A stretch of DNA of 64,000 bases, taken from positions 1-64,000 of the forward strand of contig JAWKSY010000003.1 of NCBI GenBank assembly GCA_041402125.1. Reading direction: 5' to 3'. Source of the DNA: JAWKSY01 sp041402125 (GTDB lineage: Bacteria; Planctomycetota; GCA-002687715; DRQF01). A model generated the notes under the pieces. It did no database searches. It was given only the letters and a program-made list of their open reading frames with translations, and had not been told where the DNA came from. Made by a program: the position numbers and the translations under genes. Below, one piece after another: positions 51,885-61,746 of this stretch (position 1 is the stretch's first letter; every line of letters starts with the position of its first letter).

Positions 51885-53051
51885 TCAGTCGAAACGGAAG
51901 TCGACCCAGACGAGCGCGTGATCGCTGGCCGCGTCGTCGCCGTGCATCAGGCCTCCCTCCGGATCCGCGGCCCGCGGCCAGAAGACGCCGGAGCCCTCGA
52001 TCACGAGGTCGCGCGAGGGCAGGACGTAGTCGAGGCGACCGTAGTCGGAGGTCTGCTCGGCGGCTTCGCCCTCGTAGGGCCGCGACACCTCGACGCCGCC
52101 CGCGCCACGCGGTCGGGGATCGCGGACGCGCGGGTGCTCGAGCAGCGCCGCGATGGCCGGCCCATTGCCCACGCGCACACCGTGCGGATCGGCGTTGAGG
52201 TCGCCGAGGACCACGAAGGATGCCTCCGGCGCGAGCCCTCCCGAGCGTCCTTCATCGTCGACGATGTAGCCGGCGACCGCGCCCCCCGAGAGGTGATCCG
52301 CCCAGAAGCGGATCTCGTCGGCGTTGCGGCGACCGTTGCGATCCTCGGGGCCGTCGAAGACCGGCGGGGTGGGGTGGCTGGCGAGGACGTGGAGTCGATG
52401 TCCACCCACGAGCACCGGAACATCCCAGTGGCTCTTGCTCGAGAGCCGCAGGATCTCGCGATCGCCGGCGTCGTAGAAGGCCGGGCGTCCGTCCCGCCCG
52501 TCCGGCAGTCGCGCGCCGGGCATCGCGGCCCAGCGCAGGTGCCGGAAGGTCCGCGCGCCCTCGCGGTCGATCGGGAAGCGGCTGAGGATCGCCATCCCGT
52601 ACTGACCGGGATAGCGCCCGAAGCCGTGCGCATCGGCCGGTCCGTCCGAGGCGCCGTCCTTGTCGAGATCGCGCCCGCTCGGCTCTCCGGTGTTCACGGG
52701 CTCGAAGAAGATCTCCGGGTAGTCGAGAGGTTCGAGCCCCGGTCTCTCGGAGCGCAGGAACCTCTCGACGAAGAGCCGGGCGTTCTCGCGACGTTCCGCA
52801 TCGAAGTCGATCTCGTTCACGAGCAGGACGTCGGGTCGCACGCGCCGGATGATCGCGGCCGCGTTCAGGAGCTGCGGATGATCGAAACGACCGTCGTCAC
52901 CGCGCCGGTCGAGCTTCTCGCCCGAGAGTTCCCGGATGTTGAAGGTCGCGACGCGCACGACGGTCTCCTCTCCGGCCGGACGCCCGGTGGACTCACAGGC
53001 CGCCAGCAGGAGCAGTCCCGCCAGGATCGCGATGCTCCGGATTCCCGTCAT
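51885..53051 (-). CDS. Endonuclease/exonuclease/phosphatase-fold lipoprotein
   Basis: Length is 388 residues, starting at ATG 53051 (MTGIRSIAILAGLLLLAAC), with a signal peptide and lipobox LAAC. The fold follows: VRVATFNIRELSG, VLLVNEIDFD, YGMAILSRFPI, LHVLASHPTPPVF, FVVLGDLNADP, LDYVLPSRDL and a final SDHALVWVDF. The catalytic Asp/Asn pair is in GDLNAD and the catalytic His in SDHALV. It could be a secreted nuclease or phosphodiesterase. The insert DLDKDGASDGPADAHGFGRYPG looks Ca-binding. Confidence 0.85.
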   Translation of the reverse strand: MTGIRSIAILAGLLLLAACESTGRPAGEETVVRVATFNIRELSGEKLDRRGDDGRFDHPQLLNAAAIIRRVRPDVLLVNEIDFDAERRENARLFVERFLRSERPGLEPLDYPEIFFEPVNTGEPSGRDLDKDGASDGPADAHGFGRYPGQYGMAILSRFPIDREGARTFRHLRWAAMPGARLPDGRDGRPAFYDAGDREILRLSSKSHWDVPVLVGGHRLHVLASHPTPPVFDGPEDRNGRRNADEIRFWADHLSGGAVAGYIVDDEGRSGGLAPEASFVVLGDLNADPHGVRVGNGPAIAALLEHPRVRDPRPRGAGGVEVSRPYEGEAAEQTSDYGRLDYVLPSRDLVIEGSGVFWPRAADPEGGLMHGDDAASDHALVWVDFRFD

Positions 53052-53175
53052 CGGCGACCTCCGCGCCTTCGGACCCCGTTCGCCGCCGGGAAATCGTCGA
53101 GAACGACCCTGTCGCGACCGGCCGGAGTAGAGTGACAGGCCGCGGCGACAGGGGACGGTCGACGGAGTGCGAACG

Positions 53176-55281
53176 ATGAACCGGCCATCGCGAAGCGTGA
53201 CGTGGCGGTGCGGGTTCGGCCTCCTGCTGGCTCTGCTCATCTCGAGCTCGCACGCGCCGATCCTGGCCGCCGACCAGGACCACGAGGCGACTCCTCGCTA
53301 CATCGACAAGGACGAGGCACTCCAACGATTGCGGACATCCGTGCCGCTTTCCGAGGGTGAGATCGCCGCGCTCGCCGAACTGATCGGTCGCAATCACGTC
53401 GGGGCGTCCCCCGAGGAGTGGGAGGAACTCCTCCGGCGCCTTCCTCGCCAGGGAGCGATGGCGCATCGGCTGCAGGAAGAGGTCGACGAGGTCTGGGGTT
53501 CCGGTGCGTTGGAGCAACTCGTCCGCGCCCTCGACGCGATCGGCGCCTGGCACCGGGATACGGACGCCCGGTTGCGGGCGCTGGTCCGGTCGTCGAGAAG
53601 CGCTGACGTCACGCGCGGCGCGATCGAACTTCTCGGAAGACACGGACCGGCGCGAGACGAGGAGGTGCTGGCCAACCTCACGCCCTTCTTGAAAGTGCGG
53701 TCGTCGGGCACCCGGATCGCGGCGCTCCGGGCTCTGGCGAGCCGCGGCACGGCCTCGACGCCGGCCGGTCGCGCGATCTGGTGCTGCTACGTGGAGACGC
53801 TCCCGGAGTTCGAGACCTGCATCCGCCGTCCCGCGGAGGAAACCGACCACACCGGAGTTCGTCACGCCGCGGTGGACGCGCTCACGCGGTTGACCTCCAT
53901 TCCCGACGACCTGATCCGATCGATGCTGGAGGTCAGGAACCACGGCGAATTCGAGGCCGACTTCGAGCGGCGCCAACTCCTCGGAGCGATCTGCCATGTC
54001 GCCCAACACGACGAGAGGGTGCACGAGGCCTGGCTCAAGGCCGCATCATCGACGGACGAGATGGAGCGGATCGCCGCGATGGAGGCCGCTCTCCCCAGGC
54101 TCGGCGACGCACGTGTCATCGAGGTCGTCACGGATCGGCTGGCACGAGACGAGTCCCGCTGGGTCCGGCACCGCTCCTTCGACGCTCTGCGGCACGCCGG
54201 GTTGCCGATCTCGCGCTATCGGACGGCGCTCGAGGCGGCGATCGCTCAGCCGCGGCGCTGGGCGCTCGACGGATACCTCGATCATCTCCGCGTCGCCGAT
54301 CCGGGGTCGGAGGAGATCGTGCGGGCCCTCCTGCCGGTCCTGTCCGACTCCGGCGACCCATGGGACGTGCGCAACGCCGCACTGGTCCTCGCGACGGTCG
54401 ACGTGGACAGCCTCACGCTGCCCTCGCCCAGAGCACTCGGCGAGGACGCCACCGCCGACGAACGCTTCCTCGCTCTCATCCGGCTGGCACGCGAACCCGA
54501 GAGACTCTCCGAGTTCCGGGAGATGATCCGTGACCCTCGCTTCACGAGATCCGGAACGGAGTCCCTGCTGGTGCTTCGTCTCATGGCGACCGATCCCCGG
54601 GTCGAGGATCTCCCGGCGGTCGCCCTCCATCTCGACGCGATCCCGGGTCACGTCGCCGGCGTGCCCCGGGTCGAGTCGCGGGTGGAGCCGATCAGAGATT
54701 TCGCCATCGCCTGGTGGAGAGTGATCACCGTTGCCGCCGCGGCGGTCGTGAAGCCACTCGGGCCGGAAGCGGACGATCTCCGGCATCGACTCGATGACCT
54801 GGACAGGAAGTGGAGGCCGATCTTCGATCCCTGTCCCTTCGCAGCCGCGAAGACACCCGATCCCGTTTCCTGTCGGATCGAGTCAGACCGGTCCACGAGA
54901 ATCGAAGCGACGACCTGGCGGGACCGAGTCCAACGCCACGCGTCGCGCGCCCGACCGGCGGAGGGGCAGGGCTGGAGGTTGATCATCGAGGACCCCTCCG
55001 CGACGGAGAGGGGAGACCGGATCGAACTCGTGTTCGATCGACTCGAGCGACGCGGCATGACCGTCACCGCCGAATGGGGCGAGTTCGACGTGCTCGCGGT
55101 GTCGAGGCGCCGGCGAATCCCGGTCACGGCGGGCACCATCCGGCTCACCGATCCGTCCGGCACCGAGCCCCTCATCCGCGGCCGCTTCGAGATCGAAGCC
55201 GGGGAGAAGAAGGCGCGGGGGACCTTCGTCTTCCCCAATCCCTTCGCTTCGCTCGAGGGCGAGGCGCCCATTCCGCGCTGA
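53176..55281 (+). CDS. Secreted HEAT-like repeat protein A (701 aa)
   Basis: ATG 53176 has GGAG 8 bases ahead. A signal peptide (CGFGLLLALLISSSHAPILAA) starts a helical repeat protein with units such as LEQLVRALDAIGAWHRDTDARLRAL and EEVLANLTPFLKVRSSGTRIAALRAL. The C-terminal about 110 residues (WRLIIEDPSATERGDRIELV, FDVLAVSRRRRIPVTAGTIR) form a separate beta-rich domain shared with the next gene. It is a full-length paralog of the protein at 55422-57467. No family name recognised, and the role is likely in surface binding or scaffolding. Confidence 0.7.
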   Translation: MNRPSRSVTWRCGFGLLLALLISSSHAPILAADQDHEATPRYIDKDEALQRLRTSVPLSEGEIAALAELIGRNHVGASPEEWEELLRRLPRQGAMAHRLQEEVDEVWGSGALEQLVRALDAIGAWHRDTDARLRALVRSSRSADVTRGAIELLGRHGPARDEEVLANLTPFLKVRSSGTRIAALRALASRGTASTPAGRAIWCCYVETLPEFETCIRRPAEETDHTGVRHAAVDALTRLTSIPDDLIRSMLEVRNHGEFEADFERRQLLGAICHVAQHDERVHEAWLKAASSTDEMERIAAMEAALPRLGDARVIEVVTDRLARDESRWVRHRSFDALRHAGLPISRYRTALEAAIAQPRRWALDGYLDHLRVADPGSEEIVRALLPVLSDSGDPWDVRNAALVLATVDVDSLTLPSPRALGEDATADERFLALIRLAREPERLSEFREMIRDPRFTRSGTESLLVLRLMATDPRVEDLPAVALHLDAIPGHVAGVPRVESRVEPIRDFAIAWWRVITVAAAAVVKPLGPEADDLRHRLDDLDRKWRPIFDPCPFAAAKTPDPVSCRIESDRSTRIEATTWRDRVQRHASRARPAEGQGWRLIIEDPSATERGDRIELVFDRLERRGMTVTAEWGEFDVLAVSRRRRIPVTAGTIRLTDPSGTEPLIRGRFEIEAGEKKARGTFVFPNPFASLEGEAPIPR

Positions 55282-55421
55282 GCTCGGCTTTCCCTCCGTT
55301 CGGGTGGGGCACCGCCACGTTCTCGAGGTCCGGACGAACCATCCTTCCCTCGCCGCGTTGCCGGGGGCCGGTGTAGGGTGGCGTTCGATACGACATCCGA
55401 CGTGGCGTCGAGGAGAGAACC

Positions 55422-57467
55422 ATGGCGAAGGCGAGACGCGCGAGGCGGATGACGCTCGTGGTCGGCATCCTGCTCGGCCTGATCGGCGCGATGCCGGTCC
55501 CGGAGCTCCGGGCCGAGGTCCAGGACGGTTCGCCGTCCGAGCGATTCGACTCCGTTGCCGATGCACTCGTCCGGCTCCGCGAGGAGCGACGACTTTCACC
55601 CTCCGAGTGCTCCGCGCTGGCCGAGCTGATCTCGCGCTCCCGACTCCGGACGACGGGGGAGGAGTGGAACGAGCTGCTGGAACGGCTCCCGTGGATCGGC
55701 GATCTCGCCCGTCCTCTCCTCGGCCGACTCGAGAGGACGACCGACGACCGCTCGGCGTACCAGCTCGTGCTCGCGCTCGATGCGATCGGCACCTCGATCC
55801 ACGAGACGGACGCCCGCCTGGCTCATCTCGCCCGCGATGACGACAGGCCGAGGCTCGCCACCATCGCGATCAACCTCCTGACGCGCCACGGCAGGGAGCA
55901 GGCCGACCACGCGCGTTCGCGACTCGTGCGCCTTCTCACCGTCTCGTCGTCCCACGCGCGACGTCGCGCGCTCGACGCGCTCGGGACCATGGGGCCCGAC
56001 GCGAGGCCGGCCGCCGACGCGATCTGGCGGTGCTACGAGGCGACCTACGTCGACCGGGGCTTCGAGGAGTCTGAGATCGCGGGGATCCGGAACGACGCTC
56101 TCACGGCGCTCGGCAACCTCGGAGAGCAGCCTTCGGAGTTCGTGGCGGCCCTCCTCGCGCGGCGAGAGGCCGTCGACGACCCGGACGAACGAGCGGACCT
56201 CCTCGACATCGCCTGTCGCATCGGGTCCCGCGACCCGAAGGTCATCGAGGCCTGGACCTCGGCCGCCTCCGGGGAGGACGCCTCGTCCGTCCACCGAGCG
56301 ATGACCGCGGCGGCGCCGCTCGTCGGTGAGCGGCGGGTCGTGGAGATGCTCATCGATCGCCTGGGTCGCGACGAGAGTTCCGACGTCCGCCTCGAGGCCT
56401 TCCGCACCCTCCGGCGGACCCGAATCGAGACCTCTCGCTACCGGAGCGAGCTCTGCGCCGCCATCGCGCAACCCGCCCGATGGGGGCTCGCCGACTACGT
56501 CACGGGGCTGAGCGACGCGGACCGGCGAACCCGGGAGGTCGCGGAGGCCATGCGGGCCGTCCTGACCGACGAACGAGATCCGGACGACGTCGAGATCGCC
56601 GTCGAGACGCTCGATCTGGTCGAGCCGACCTGGCTCCCCGAGCCCGGCCCGGAGACCCTCTCGGCGGAAGCGGCCGCGGCCGAGCGGAGAGCGGCGCTGA
56701 TCCGTCTCCGCCGCGACGACGAGCGCGTCCGCGAGCTTCGCGAGCAGCTCCGGTCGCCCATCTTGACCGCCTCTCCTCTCGAGTCCTGGCTCGTCCTCCG
56801 CATCTTCCGGACCGAGCCGGACCCCGGCAACATCGACGCGCTCTCGCGCCACCTCGACGCCGCGCTCGATGAGAGTCGACGATCGGAGGACTGGCCCGAG
56901 CTCCTCGTCCCGACCGCTCTCGAGGCCATCGCCGCGCTCGGCCCGGCGGCGAAGGAGCTGCGACCTCGCGTCGCGGAACTCTGGCATCCCGGAAGTCCGC
57001 CCCCGCCGCTGACCGCGTGGGTCCTCGACCGGATCGACTCGCCGCCTCTCGCCCGCTGTCGCATCGAAGCCGCCCCCGGATCGACCGTCGATCGGACGAC
57101 CTGGGGCGAGACGGCACTCGGCCGCGAATCACAGGCACAGGCCGACGTCGCGGGGCGGTGGCGTCTGATCGTCGAGGACCCGGCCGCGGCCGATGCCGGC
57201 GACTGGATCGAACTCGTCTTCGACCGGAACGAGGAGGAGGGTCTCGTCGTCACGGCCGAGTGGGTCCACTTCGACGTCGAGGCGGACTCACCGACGAGCA
57301 AGGTCGCCGTCACCTCGGCGACCCTCCGTCTGCCGGATCCCGCGGGGGTCGGTCCCGTGATCCGGGGCCGGTTCGAGATCGAGGCGGGGGAGAGGCGCGC
57401 CGCCGGCTCCTTCGCCTTCCCCAACCCCTTTCCGCCCCGGCCGGACGCCGGGAGGAGCACGCGATGA
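55422..57467 (+). CDS. Secreted HEAT-like repeat protein B (681 aa)
   Basis: A paralog of protein A. It shares ALAELISRSRLRTTGEEWNE, LVLALDAIGTSIHETDARLA and the C-terminal WRLIVEDPAAADAGDWIELV. The signal peptide is MTLVVGILLGLIGAMPVPEL with a nearby Ala cleavage context. Residues about 50-520 hold helical repeats, and the C-terminal domain is conserved. Its stop overlaps the next start (ATGA), so it is coupled with the HEAT-like protein downstream. Confidence 0.7.
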   Translation: MAKARRARRMTLVVGILLGLIGAMPVPELRAEVQDGSPSERFDSVADALVRLREERRLSPSECSALAELISRSRLRTTGEEWNELLERLPWIGDLARPLLGRLERTTDDRSAYQLVLALDAIGTSIHETDARLAHLARDDDRPRLATIAINLLTRHGREQADHARSRLVRLLTVSSSHARRRALDALGTMGPDARPAADAIWRCYEATYVDRGFEESEIAGIRNDALTALGNLGEQPSEFVAALLARREAVDDPDERADLLDIACRIGSRDPKVIEAWTSAASGEDASSVHRAMTAAAPLVGERRVVEMLIDRLGRDESSDVRLEAFRTLRRTRIETSRYRSELCAAIAQPARWGLADYVTGLSDADRRTREVAEAMRAVLTDERDPDDVEIAVETLDLVEPTWLPEPGPETLSAEAAAAERRAALIRLRRDDERVRELREQLRSPILTASPLESWLVLRIFRTEPDPGNIDALSRHLDAALDESRRSEDWPELLVPTALEAIAALGPAAKELRPRVAELWHPGSPPPPLTAWVLDRIDSPPLARCRIEAAPGSTVDRTTWGETALGRESQAQADVAGRWRLIVEDPAAADAGDWIELVFDRNEEEGLVVTAEWVHFDVEADSPTSKVAVTSATLRLPDPAGVGPVIRGRFEIEAGERRAAGSFAFPNPFPPRPDAGRSTR

Positions 57468-58453
57468 AGCCCCTCCTGATCCTCCTCCTCGCGGCTCTCT
57501 CTCTTCCCGCGACCGACCGACCCGCCGACGAGAGGCCGGTCTTCGCCACCTGGAACGAGCCCTGGCACGACGAGGTCGTCCGCGGATCGGCGGCCTTCGT
57601 CAAGGCACGCGTCATCCGCAACGAGGACGGCGTCCGGGTCTGGTTCCGACGATCGAAGCATCTCGCCGGGATGGATGTCCCGCCCGTCTTCTCGGTGGAC
57701 CGCTACACCCGGATCCGGCTCCAGAGCTACTCCACCGGGAGCTATCCCGATCTGAACTTCGCGGTCGGAGAGGAGGTCTACCTCTTCCTCGATCGGGAGA
57801 CGCGGCCTCCGGGCTGGGGCCTCGCCACTCCGGCGTCGGCCGTGGCCGGCATCAGCCCGCAGGGCGTCTCCGCGACCTACCGCATCAGCATGGACCAGGC
57901 CCTCGTTCCCCCGGATGTCTACGAGCGGAGCCAGGTGGCGATCTTCCGCCACCTTCACGACGAGCCCGTCGACCGCGCCTGGGCGGATGAGTTCATGGAG
58001 ACCTGGCTCCGCAAGCCGCCGGCCGAGCTCGTCATCGGGAGCGCGGAGGCCAGCGGAGACTTCTTCATGCAACACGTGGCGCTCGAGCTCTTCCACCGTC
58101 TCGGAGGGGACGAGGACGTGGCGCTCCTCGAGCCCTTCCTCACCTGTCCCACGGCGCAGACCCGGGTGTCCGCGGTGCGCGCACTCGGTCGGATCGACAC
58201 CGAGGCGGCGCGTGAACGCCTCCTCGCCTACCTGAAGGCGAAGAGCGACGGCAACTCGCGCTGGATGGCCGTCGAGGCGCTCCGGCGGCAGGACGCCAGA
58301 GCCCTGGCGCCGCGACTGCGCGCCCTCCTCGTGAACCTCGACGACGAAAGGGCCGGCTTCCGCCTGAACATCATGGATCCCCGGGTCGGAACGCGTTTCC
58401 CGTCGACCGTGCGGGATGCCATCCTCGGTCTCCTCCATCATTGGGAGCGCTGA
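57464..58453 (+). CDS. Secreted protein with HEAT-like repeats at the C-terminus (329 aa)
   Basis: ATG 57464 overlaps the stop of protein B. A signal peptide (KPLLILLLAALSLPA) is followed by an N-terminal beta-rich part with WNEPWHDEVVRGSAAFVKAR and YPDLNFAVGEEVYLFLDRE. HEAT-type repeats follow (about 215-300, LLEPFLTCPTAQTRVSAVRA and ARERLLAYLKAKSDGNSRWM). No family recognised. It closes an apparent three-gene transcript with proteins A and B. Confidence 0.7.
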   Translation: MKPLLILLLAALSLPATDRPADERPVFATWNEPWHDEVVRGSAAFVKARVIRNEDGVRVWFRRSKHLAGMDVPPVFSVDRYTRIRLQSYSTGSYPDLNFAVGEEVYLFLDRETRPPGWGLATPASAVAGISPQGVSATYRISMDQALVPPDVYERSQVAIFRHLHDEPVDRAWADEFMETWLRKPPAELVIGSAEASGDFFMQHVALELFHRLGGDEDVALLEPFLTCPTAQTRVSAVRALGRIDTEAARERLLAYLKAKSDGNSRWMAVEALRRQDARALAPRLRALLVNLDDERAGFRLNIMDPRVGTRFPSTVRDAILGLLHHWER

Positions 58454-58529
58454 GTTCCGGAGCCGTCGTCGAGGCGCGGGAATCCCGAAGGGCTGGACCT
58501 TGCGCGCGGATGCAATAGCCTGACGGGGC

Positions 58530-59069
58530 ATGGAAGACATCACGCGGCTTCTGCGAGGCGATCAGGAAGGGCTGCTCGAGGTCGTCTACGAGCAGCTGCG
58601 GGAGATCGCGGCCGCGCGGATGAGCCAGGAGGCGCCGGGGCACTCGCTGCAGGCGACGGCGCTCGTGCACGAAGCCTACGCGCGGCTGATGGCGGGGCAG
58701 GATCAGGACTGGCGCAACCGCGGACACTTCTTCCGGGCCTCGGCCGAGGCGATGCGCCGGATCCTCATCGACCACGCCCGCAAGAAGAAGAGCGAGAAGC
58801 GCGGCGGAAGACGGGGACGGACGCCGCTGGAGGGCCTCGACCTCGGAGCGGACTACGATCCGATCCGGGTGCTCGAGCTCCACGAGGCGCTCGAGACCCT
58901 GGCCGACGAGGACCCGCAGGCGGCCGAGGTCGTGCAGCTCCGGTTCTTCGCCGGGCTCGACATGGCGGCGACGGCGCGGAGTCTCGGCATCTCGGAGCGC
59001 TCGGCCGCGCGCGACTGGGCCTGGGCGCGGGCCCGCCTCTTCTCGCTGCTCGAACCGGAGGCGGAGTGA
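58530..59069 (+). CDS. ECF-family RNA polymerase sigma factor
   Basis: Length is 179 residues. Region 2 contains LREIAAARMSQEAPGHSLQATALVHEAY and FFRASAEAMRRILIDHARKKK. Region 4 has VVQLRFFAGLDMAATARSLGISERSAARDWAWARARLF, the DNA-recognition helix for -35 elements. It belongs to the ECF subgroup in which the sigma factor is encoded next to a Ser/Thr kinase, as is common in planctomycetes. The kinase gene starts in its stop codon (GTGA), so the two are coupled. The kinase probably controls it by phosphorylation, as inferred from context. Confidence 0.9.
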   Translation: MEDITRLLRGDQEGLLEVVYEQLREIAAARMSQEAPGHSLQATALVHEAYARLMAGQDQDWRNRGHFFRASAEAMRRILIDHARKKKSEKRGGRRGRTPLEGLDLGADYDPIRVLELHEALETLADEDPQAAEVVQLRFFAGLDMAATARSLGISERSAARDWAWARARLFSLLEPEAE

Positions 59070-61731
59070 CGATGGCGGACGAGCGGGCGAAGGAGCTGCT
59101 CTTCGAGGCCATCCAGCGGCCGGAATCCGAGCGCACGGAGTTCATCGCGCGCGAGTGCGCCGACTCGCCGGCGCTTGCCGAGGAGGTGACGGCACTCCTC
59201 CGGGCGCACGACGCCGCGGGCGGCTTCCTCGGCGCGACGGAGTTCGCGCCCAGGCTCGAGGCCCCGGCGCCGCCGGAAACGATCGGTCCCTACCGGATCG
59301 TGGGACGCATCGGCAGCGGTGGGTTCGGCGTGGTCTACCTCGCCGAGCAGAGGGTCCCCGTCGAACGTCGCGTGGCGCTGAAGGTCATCCGCCCCGGGCT
59401 CGAGTCGGACGAGATCCTCGCACGGTTCGAAGCGGAACGACGGGCGCTGCAGCGCATGCGGCACCCGAACATCGCGGGCGTGCTCGACGCCGGACGGACG
59501 GCGGCGGGGCAGCCCTACTTCGTCCTCGAGTACGTCGACGGTCCGACGATCTCCCACTTCGTGCAGAGCCGCGATCTCGACGTCCCGGCCCGCTGCGAAC
59601 TCCTGCGGACGGTGGCGCTCGCCGTCCAGCACGCGCACGAGAAGGGCGTCATCCACCGCGACATCAAGCCCTCGAACGTCCTCGTGACGGAGGTCGACGG
59701 CCGCCCGGTGCCGAAGGTGATCGACTTCGGTCTCGCCAAGGCGATCGAGGGGAATCTGCTCGACGAGCGCCCTCACGATGCCGAACCAGACCGTCGGGAC
59801 GCCGCAGTACATGTCGCCCGAACAGGTGAGCTTCGGCGAGCGCGACGTGGACACGCGCACCGACGTCTACTCGCTCGGTGCCCTGGCCTACGAGGTCCTC
59901 ACCGGGCTCGCGCCCTTCCCGTCGGAGCTCCTCCGGGGCGCCTCGCCGATCGCCCTCGAGCGCCTGATCCGCGACGAGACGCCGACCCGTCCGTCGCGCC
60001 GACTGCTGGAGACCGGTCCCGACGACGCCGGCACGAGACGCCGCGCCCGCGAGATCGAGGGCGAGCTCGACTGGATCATCGGGCGCGCGATGGAGAAGGA
60101 GCGGAGCCGCCGCTACGCCTCGGCGGCCGCCCTCGCCGAGGACCTCGCGCGTCACCTGCGCGGCGAGGCCGTCGCGGCCGGTCCGCCCAGCCGCCTCTAC
60201 CACCTTCGCAAGCTCGTCGCGCGGCATCGCGTGGCCTTCGGGGCGGCGACGATCGTCCTCGTCGCTCTCGTCTCGACGGTCGTGGTGAGCCTGCGCGCCG
60301 CCGAGCGGGCGCGACGCGACCAGCGGGAGACCGCGCGCCAGCTCGAGAAGTACGAATCGGTCGCCGACTTCGCCGAGGGGATGCTCGTCGGACTCGATCC
60401 GCGCGTCGCCCGCGGCGCCGACACGGCGCTCCTGCGACAGATGCTGGAGACGGCCGCGAAGCGCCTCGACGAGGACGAGGCTCGCGACCCGGAGGTCGAG
60501 GTACGCCTGCGCACGATGATCGGGCTCGCCTACCTCGCGATCGCCAGACCCGAGGAATCCCGCGCGCAGATCGAACGCGCGGCGGCGGTCTCCACGGAGA
60601 GGCCTCGGGAAGGACGATCCCCCGCGTCTGGCCGCGTCCGCCCTCGGGCGCTTGCGAGCGGAAGGGGGAGACCTGGAGGAAGCCCTCGACCTGTTCCGCG
60701 AGGTGCTGGGGCGTCGCCGTGAGCGAGTGGGGCCCGACGATGCGTCGACCCTCGAGGCCCTCTCGAACGTGGCGGTCGTCCTCGAAAACCTCGGGCGCTC
60801 GGAGGAGGCGCTCCCGCTCCACGAGGAGCCTCGTCGCGCGCCGGACGCGCACGCTCGGCGCGGACGCCGAGGACACCGTCGCGAGTCGCAACAACCTCGC
60901 GGCGACGCTCGGCAGCCTGGGACGCAAGGCCGAGGCGAGCGAGATCCTCGAGGGCGTCCTGGTGCGCCAGATCGCGACGCTCGGCGAGTCGGATCCCCGG
61001 ACGCTCGCGACGCTGAACAACCTCGCGCTCGCCTACGGAGAGCTGGGCCGGCTGCCGGACGCGATCCGGATCTCGACGCAGCTCCTCGAGGTGAAGCGTC
61101 GCGTCCTGCCGGCCGGCCATCCGGCATCGTCGTCGGCATGAACAACCTCGCCTCCCGCACGGCGAGAACGGAGAGCCGGAGCGCGCGGTGGAGATCCTCG
61201 AGGCCGCGCTCGCGATCGCGCGTCGAGCCGGTCGGCCTCGACCTCCGCGCGCTGACGCTCCTGAACAACCTCGGCGCGAACCTCGCCCGCGCCGGTCGAC
61301 CCGACGACGCGGCGCGTGTCCTCCGCGAGGCGGCCGAGGGCCTGGAGGCGAAGGTCGGCCTCGCCCACCCGCACGCGGCGGCGGCCTGGTCGCAGGTCGC
61401 CTCGCTGATGCTCGAGGGCAAGAAGCCCGGCGAGGCGCTCGTGATCGTGGATCGCCTGATCGAGGCCGCCCGCGAGGCCCGGGCGGAGGTCCGACCCGAC
61501 GTCCTCCGATCGCGGGCGCGAGCGCTCGCGATGCTGGGGAGGACGGACGAGGCGGCGGAGGAGTTCCGCGCCTCGCTGGCCGCCGCCCGCCGGGCCTTCG
61601 CGGAACGCCCGGATCGACTGCACGACTTCGTGCGCTCGATCCTCGAGTTCCACGAGGGAGTGGAGGACGAGGCGGGCGTGACCGAGTGGCGCGGCGTCCT
61701 CGACGCCCTCGGCCCGCCCGTCGACGGCTGA
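59066..61731 (+). CDS. Ser/Thr protein kinase with TPR domain, multiple frameshifts
   Basis: From GTG 59066 (or ATG 59072) the kinase begins: GRIGSGGFGVVYLAEQ, VALKVIRPG, VIHRDIKPSNVL and VIDFGLAKAIEG. After a break near 59770 the frame moves, and MPNQTVGTPQYMSPEQVSFG onwards completes the kinase. A membrane span follows (FGAATIVLVALVSTVVVSL). C-terminal TPR units then run in at least three further frames to 61731: TLEALSNVAVVLENLGRSEE, RTLATLNNLALAYGELGRLP and TLLNNLGANLARAGRPDDAA. About four to five indels are needed to restore about 880 residues. Together with the sigma factor it forms a sensory pair, with the TPRs outside the membrane. Confidence 0.75.
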
Positions 61732-61746
61732 CTCCTCCGGCCGGGA

